Of a stretch of DNA of 16,313 bases, positions 14,670-16,313 are shown one piece after another. A program made the translations under genes and the position numbers. Numbering within the stretch: the first letter of the stretch is position 1; every line of letters starts with the position of its first letter. The notes beneath the pieces are model-generated. The model saw only the letters and a list, made by a program, of their open reading frames with translations. It searched no databases and was not told the origin of the DNA. The stretch lies in contig CAZGRO010000018.1 of the NCBI GenBank assembly GCA_964528315.1, positions 1 to 16,313 of the forward strand, read 5' to 3'. The DNA is from JALHTG01 sp964528315 (lineage in GTDB: Archaea > Thermoproteota > Bathyarchaeia > 40CM-2-53-6 > JALHTG01).

Positions 14670-14779
14670 AAGAATGACAGCGTCTACCGAAACCGTCAGT
14701 AGGATAGCGCGCGTGCAGCATGCTGCCCAAATAGAAGCGTACTAACGCGGACGACTGTAAATATGTCTCTTAGCTCGAT

Positions 14780-14802
14780 CCTAAGAACTAGACTATTCTA
14801 GG
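14780..14802. repeat. imperfect inverted repeat upstream of the ferredoxin
   Basis: CCTAAGAA and TTCTAGG pair with one bulged A around an 8-nt loop; short CTCT (14767-14770) and AGAG (14803-14806) arms flank it. It lies upstream of the ferredoxin's own TATA box, so it may be an operator or just chance. A 12-bp perfect palindrome, GCAGCATGCTGC, is also present at about 14717-14728. Confidence 0.3.
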
Positions 14803-14820
14803 AGAGCAAAGGCAAATCAC

Positions 14821-14826
14821 TATATT
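14821..14826 (+). promoter_or_regulatory. TATA box for the ferredoxin
   Basis: TATATT in ACTATATTCG. Transcription would start near 14849, so GAGGAAG would be at the very 5' end of the message and the leader would be 6-12 nt. A second TATA-like stretch (TAAATATG) lies at about 14757-14764. Confidence 0.4.
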
Positions 14827-14861
14827 CGACGGCTTGCGGGACGCGCAGAGGAAGAATGCCA

Positions 14862-15110
14862 ATGATCGCCTACTTAGTCGAAGTGGACCGAAAGAAGTGC
14901 ATAGCATGTGGGACATGCTACTCCTCCACGTCGCCTTTTGAATCTGATGAAGGAGGATACGCGAGAGTCATAGGTGGAAAGACTAACGAGCTACGTTCCT
15001 TCCGAGTCTTCAACGATGGGAATATCGATAGTGCAGCATCGACAGCAGCATACTGTCCTGTCTCAGCGATAACTGTTTCGAAAGTAGATGGGACAGAAGC
15101 TAGCATATGA
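14862..15110 (+). CDS. single-cluster ferredoxin
   Basis: 82-aa ferredoxin with one cluster motif: C13, C16 and C19 in CIACGTC, and the fourth ligand C65 in YCPVSAI. The second cluster of the common two-cluster form is missing; the usual cysteine after the third one is replaced and the protein carries a long middle loop (about 20-60). This is the CX2CX2C...CP plan of archaeal one-cluster ferredoxins. I prefer ATG 14862, since GAGG is 10 nt away; ATG 14856 is only 4 nt from it. Expected role is low-potential electron transfer in the cytoplasm, for example from Por or to the nitroreductase-like protein 171 bp downstream; neither link is shown directly. Confidence 0.88.
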   Translation: MIAYLVEVDRKKCIACGTCYSSTSPFESDEGGYARVIGGKTNELRSFRVFNDGNIDSAASTAAYCPVSAITVSKVDGTEASI

Positions 15111-15163
15111 GTTATGCGTATGTCGTTATTGGCCAGTAAAGTTGAGCAGAAAACGCAACAAGG

Positions 15164-15180
15164 CGATGAAGTCTTCATCG
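15164..15180. repeat. perfect inverted repeat between ferredoxin and nitroreductase
   Basis: CGATGAAG and CTTCATCG flank a single T. It lies 54 bp after the ferredoxin stop and about 64 bp before the nitroreductase TATA box. It may act as a hairpin in the ferredoxin 3' end or as an operator; no strong T-run supports a terminator. Confidence 0.45.
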
Positions 15181-15243
15181 TGAATTTCAGTTTCTAAAAC
15201 AAGGGTCAGCTGGTCAGCAAATGATCGTTGCTACGATAGAAGG

Positions 15244-15250
15244 CTTATAG
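15244..15250 (+). promoter_or_regulatory. TATA box for the nitroreductase
   Basis: CTTATAG, with transcription start expected near 15273. GAGG at 15274-15277 would then open the message just before the ATG at 15282, a very short leader. Confidence 0.45.
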
Positions 15251-15281
15251 AAAGCAGCTCCTCCTCTTTTGATGAGGAAAG

Positions 15282-16274
15282 ATGAGCGAAATAGTCGTCC
15301 AAAGCAAGTACGGCCCAGTGAGAATACCTAGGCTTCAAGACGGGAAGGAGTACAAAATCGGGATTAGGGCATTTTACAGGAGAGACCTAATGGAGATGCC
15401 TGTGGACGTGCTCAGAGCTGTACTTCGGGAACGCACCCATCACACCATTGAGGTATACTTATGGGACGCGATAAGTGGAGTACCTGCAGCCGACTGGTTG
15501 GGGCCCCCTCCGGCCCAGCTCGGCAGTGAAACAAAACCTCTTCTTGCCGCATGGCTTGAACGAAGCCTCCCCACAGAGAACTTGCCTGATGTGCAATACG
15601 CTGTCGACATGTTGTGGCTTTCTGAAGAGGTCAACGCTGGTAGAACTCCGAGCATAGTCAGCAGATTGCCCCAACCTTTCTCAGAATCAGAAATGATGAC
15701 GGTGGAAAAGTTGATCAAGGAAAGACGATCCATCCGCCGCTTTAAGAATAGAGATGTGGAAGACTGGAAAATCCTGAAAATACTTGAAGCAGGCTCATGG
15801 GCCCCTGTGGGCTGCAACACTCAGGCGCAACGTTTCTTGGTCATTGATGACATGGCTGGGTTGAAGCTTCTGAAAGGTGACATACCCCTGCACAAGTGGC
15901 CGAATTCAGCGAAAATGATCGTGATATGTCAAGATGCTAGAATATACAACCAGCTTGGGCTGGATAAACTTGCCCCACAGAACATGTTCATGGATGCGGC
16001 CACCTGCGCTGATCATATGCTGCTTATGGCGCATGCACTCGGGCTTGGAGGATGCTGGTTGACTCATGCACCGGAAATGCAGGCACAGATTCGTAAGATG
16101 TACAGTTTGCCCTACTTCATAATACCTCAACTGCGTCTCCTGATAGGATACGCGGAAGACGCCCCACTAAAATCTCAGAAAATGCCTGTGCACGATCCCA
16201 TTCAATCATGCATACTCCGATACCGGACAGGCATAGACCAGACAAAGGAGCCTGGGACGGCAAAGAAATTCTAG
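15282..16274 (+). CDS. nitroreductase-family flavoprotein with N-terminal extension
   Basis: 330 aa, against about 170-200 for a simple nitroreductase. Residues ~140-310 form the FMN-dependent nitroreductase domain: ERRSIRRF (147-154) with the FMN-phosphate arginines, APVGCNTQAQRF (174-185) and GLGGCWL (254-260). Family members reduce nitro compounds, quinones, flavins or other substrates with NAD(P)H or ferredoxin. Residues 1 to ~138 show no domain I recognise; they are not cysteine-rich and have no clear membrane segment, and they contain many conserved-looking Trp and Leu (VYLWDA, WLGPPPAQL, AAWLERSLP, DMLWLSEEVN). The ATG follows GAGGAAAG directly. A ferredoxin gene lies 171 bp upstream, so a ferredoxin-linked reductase is possible. 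Confidence 0.87.
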   Translation: MSEIVVQSKYGPVRIPRLQDGKEYKIGIRAFYRRDLMEMPVDVLRAVLRERTHHTIEVYLWDAISGVPAADWLGPPPAQLGSETKPLLAAWLERSLPTENLPDVQYAVDMLWLSEEVNAGRTPSIVSRLPQPFSESEMMTVEKLIKERRSIRRFKNRDVEDWKILKILEAGSWAPVGCNTQAQRFLVIDDMAGLKLLKGDIPLHKWPNSAKMIVICQDARIYNQLGLDKLAPQNMFMDAATCADHMLLMAHALGLGGCWLTHAPEMQAQIRKMYSLPYFIIPQLRLLIGYAEDAPLKSQKMPVHDPIQSCILRYRTGIDQTKEPGTAKKF

Positions 16275-16313
16275 AAGAGAACATAGGTCAAAGAGGCTGA
16301 TGAGAAGTGGCAA

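Noticed and set aside
1..16313. CRISPR arrays, rRNA genes, insertion sequences, toxin-antitoxin or defence systems
   Set aside because: I saw no regularly spaced repeats, no transposase motifs and no defence-family proteins; all larger frames fit housekeeping or metabolic families.

Overview
The window looks like chromosomal DNA of an archaeon, probably in the TACK group and possibly a Bathyarchaeia-like lineage; that rank is a guess from gene content. Archaeal marks are a ZPR1-type zinc-ribbon protein, a Sec61-beta translocon subunit, a four-subunit-type pyruvate:ferredoxin oxidoreductase in the order G-D-A, a beta-CASP RNA nuclease, a non-bacterial lipoyl-synthase-like radical SAM enzyme, and TATA boxes about 26 bp before short-leader or leaderless starts. 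Non-ATG starts are common: I count five TTG-started genes, two GTG-started genes and one gene with no standard start. I see no rRNA, tRNA, CRISPR array, insertion sequence or phage gene. Genes are dense and each strand carries short runs.

Layout. 1-1849 (minus): porG, porD and the first 287 codons of porA, cut by the window edge. 1850-2137: gap. 2138-4553 (minus): a LUD-domain gene broken by one base, a D-2-hydroxyacid dehydrogenase, and a stand-alone pyruvate-kinase C-terminal-domain protein. 4762-6392 (plus): ZPR1-like protein and an MBL/beta-CASP nuclease overlapping as ATGA. 6497-10052 (minus): Sec61-beta (58 aa, easily missed), serine hydroxymethyltransferase, a lipoate ligase/octanoyltransferase-family protein and the lipoyl-synthase-like radical SAM protein. 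10160-10876 (plus): QueG-like double-cluster Fe-S protein. 10873-14624 (minus): phosphohexomutase-family protein, uridine-phosphorylase-type enzyme, SAM methyltransferase, and an ATC-hydrolase-like cysteine-rich protein. 14862-16274 (plus): single-cluster ferredoxin and a nitroreductase with an unexplained N-terminal region.

How genes may work together. The left third is rich in three-carbon (pyruvate/lactate) and ferredoxin chemistry. The middle block joins a likely lipoyl-assembly pair to SHMT, which suggests glycine-cleavage-linked one-carbon metabolism. The nucleoside phosphorylase and the mutase are translationally coupled and may form a nucleoside-to-pentose-phosphate salvage step. The best leads are the two-gene lipoyl assembly module, the coupled phosphorylase/mutase pair with an atypical sugar-binding loop, the ferredoxin/nitroreductase pair, and the LUD gene frameshift.
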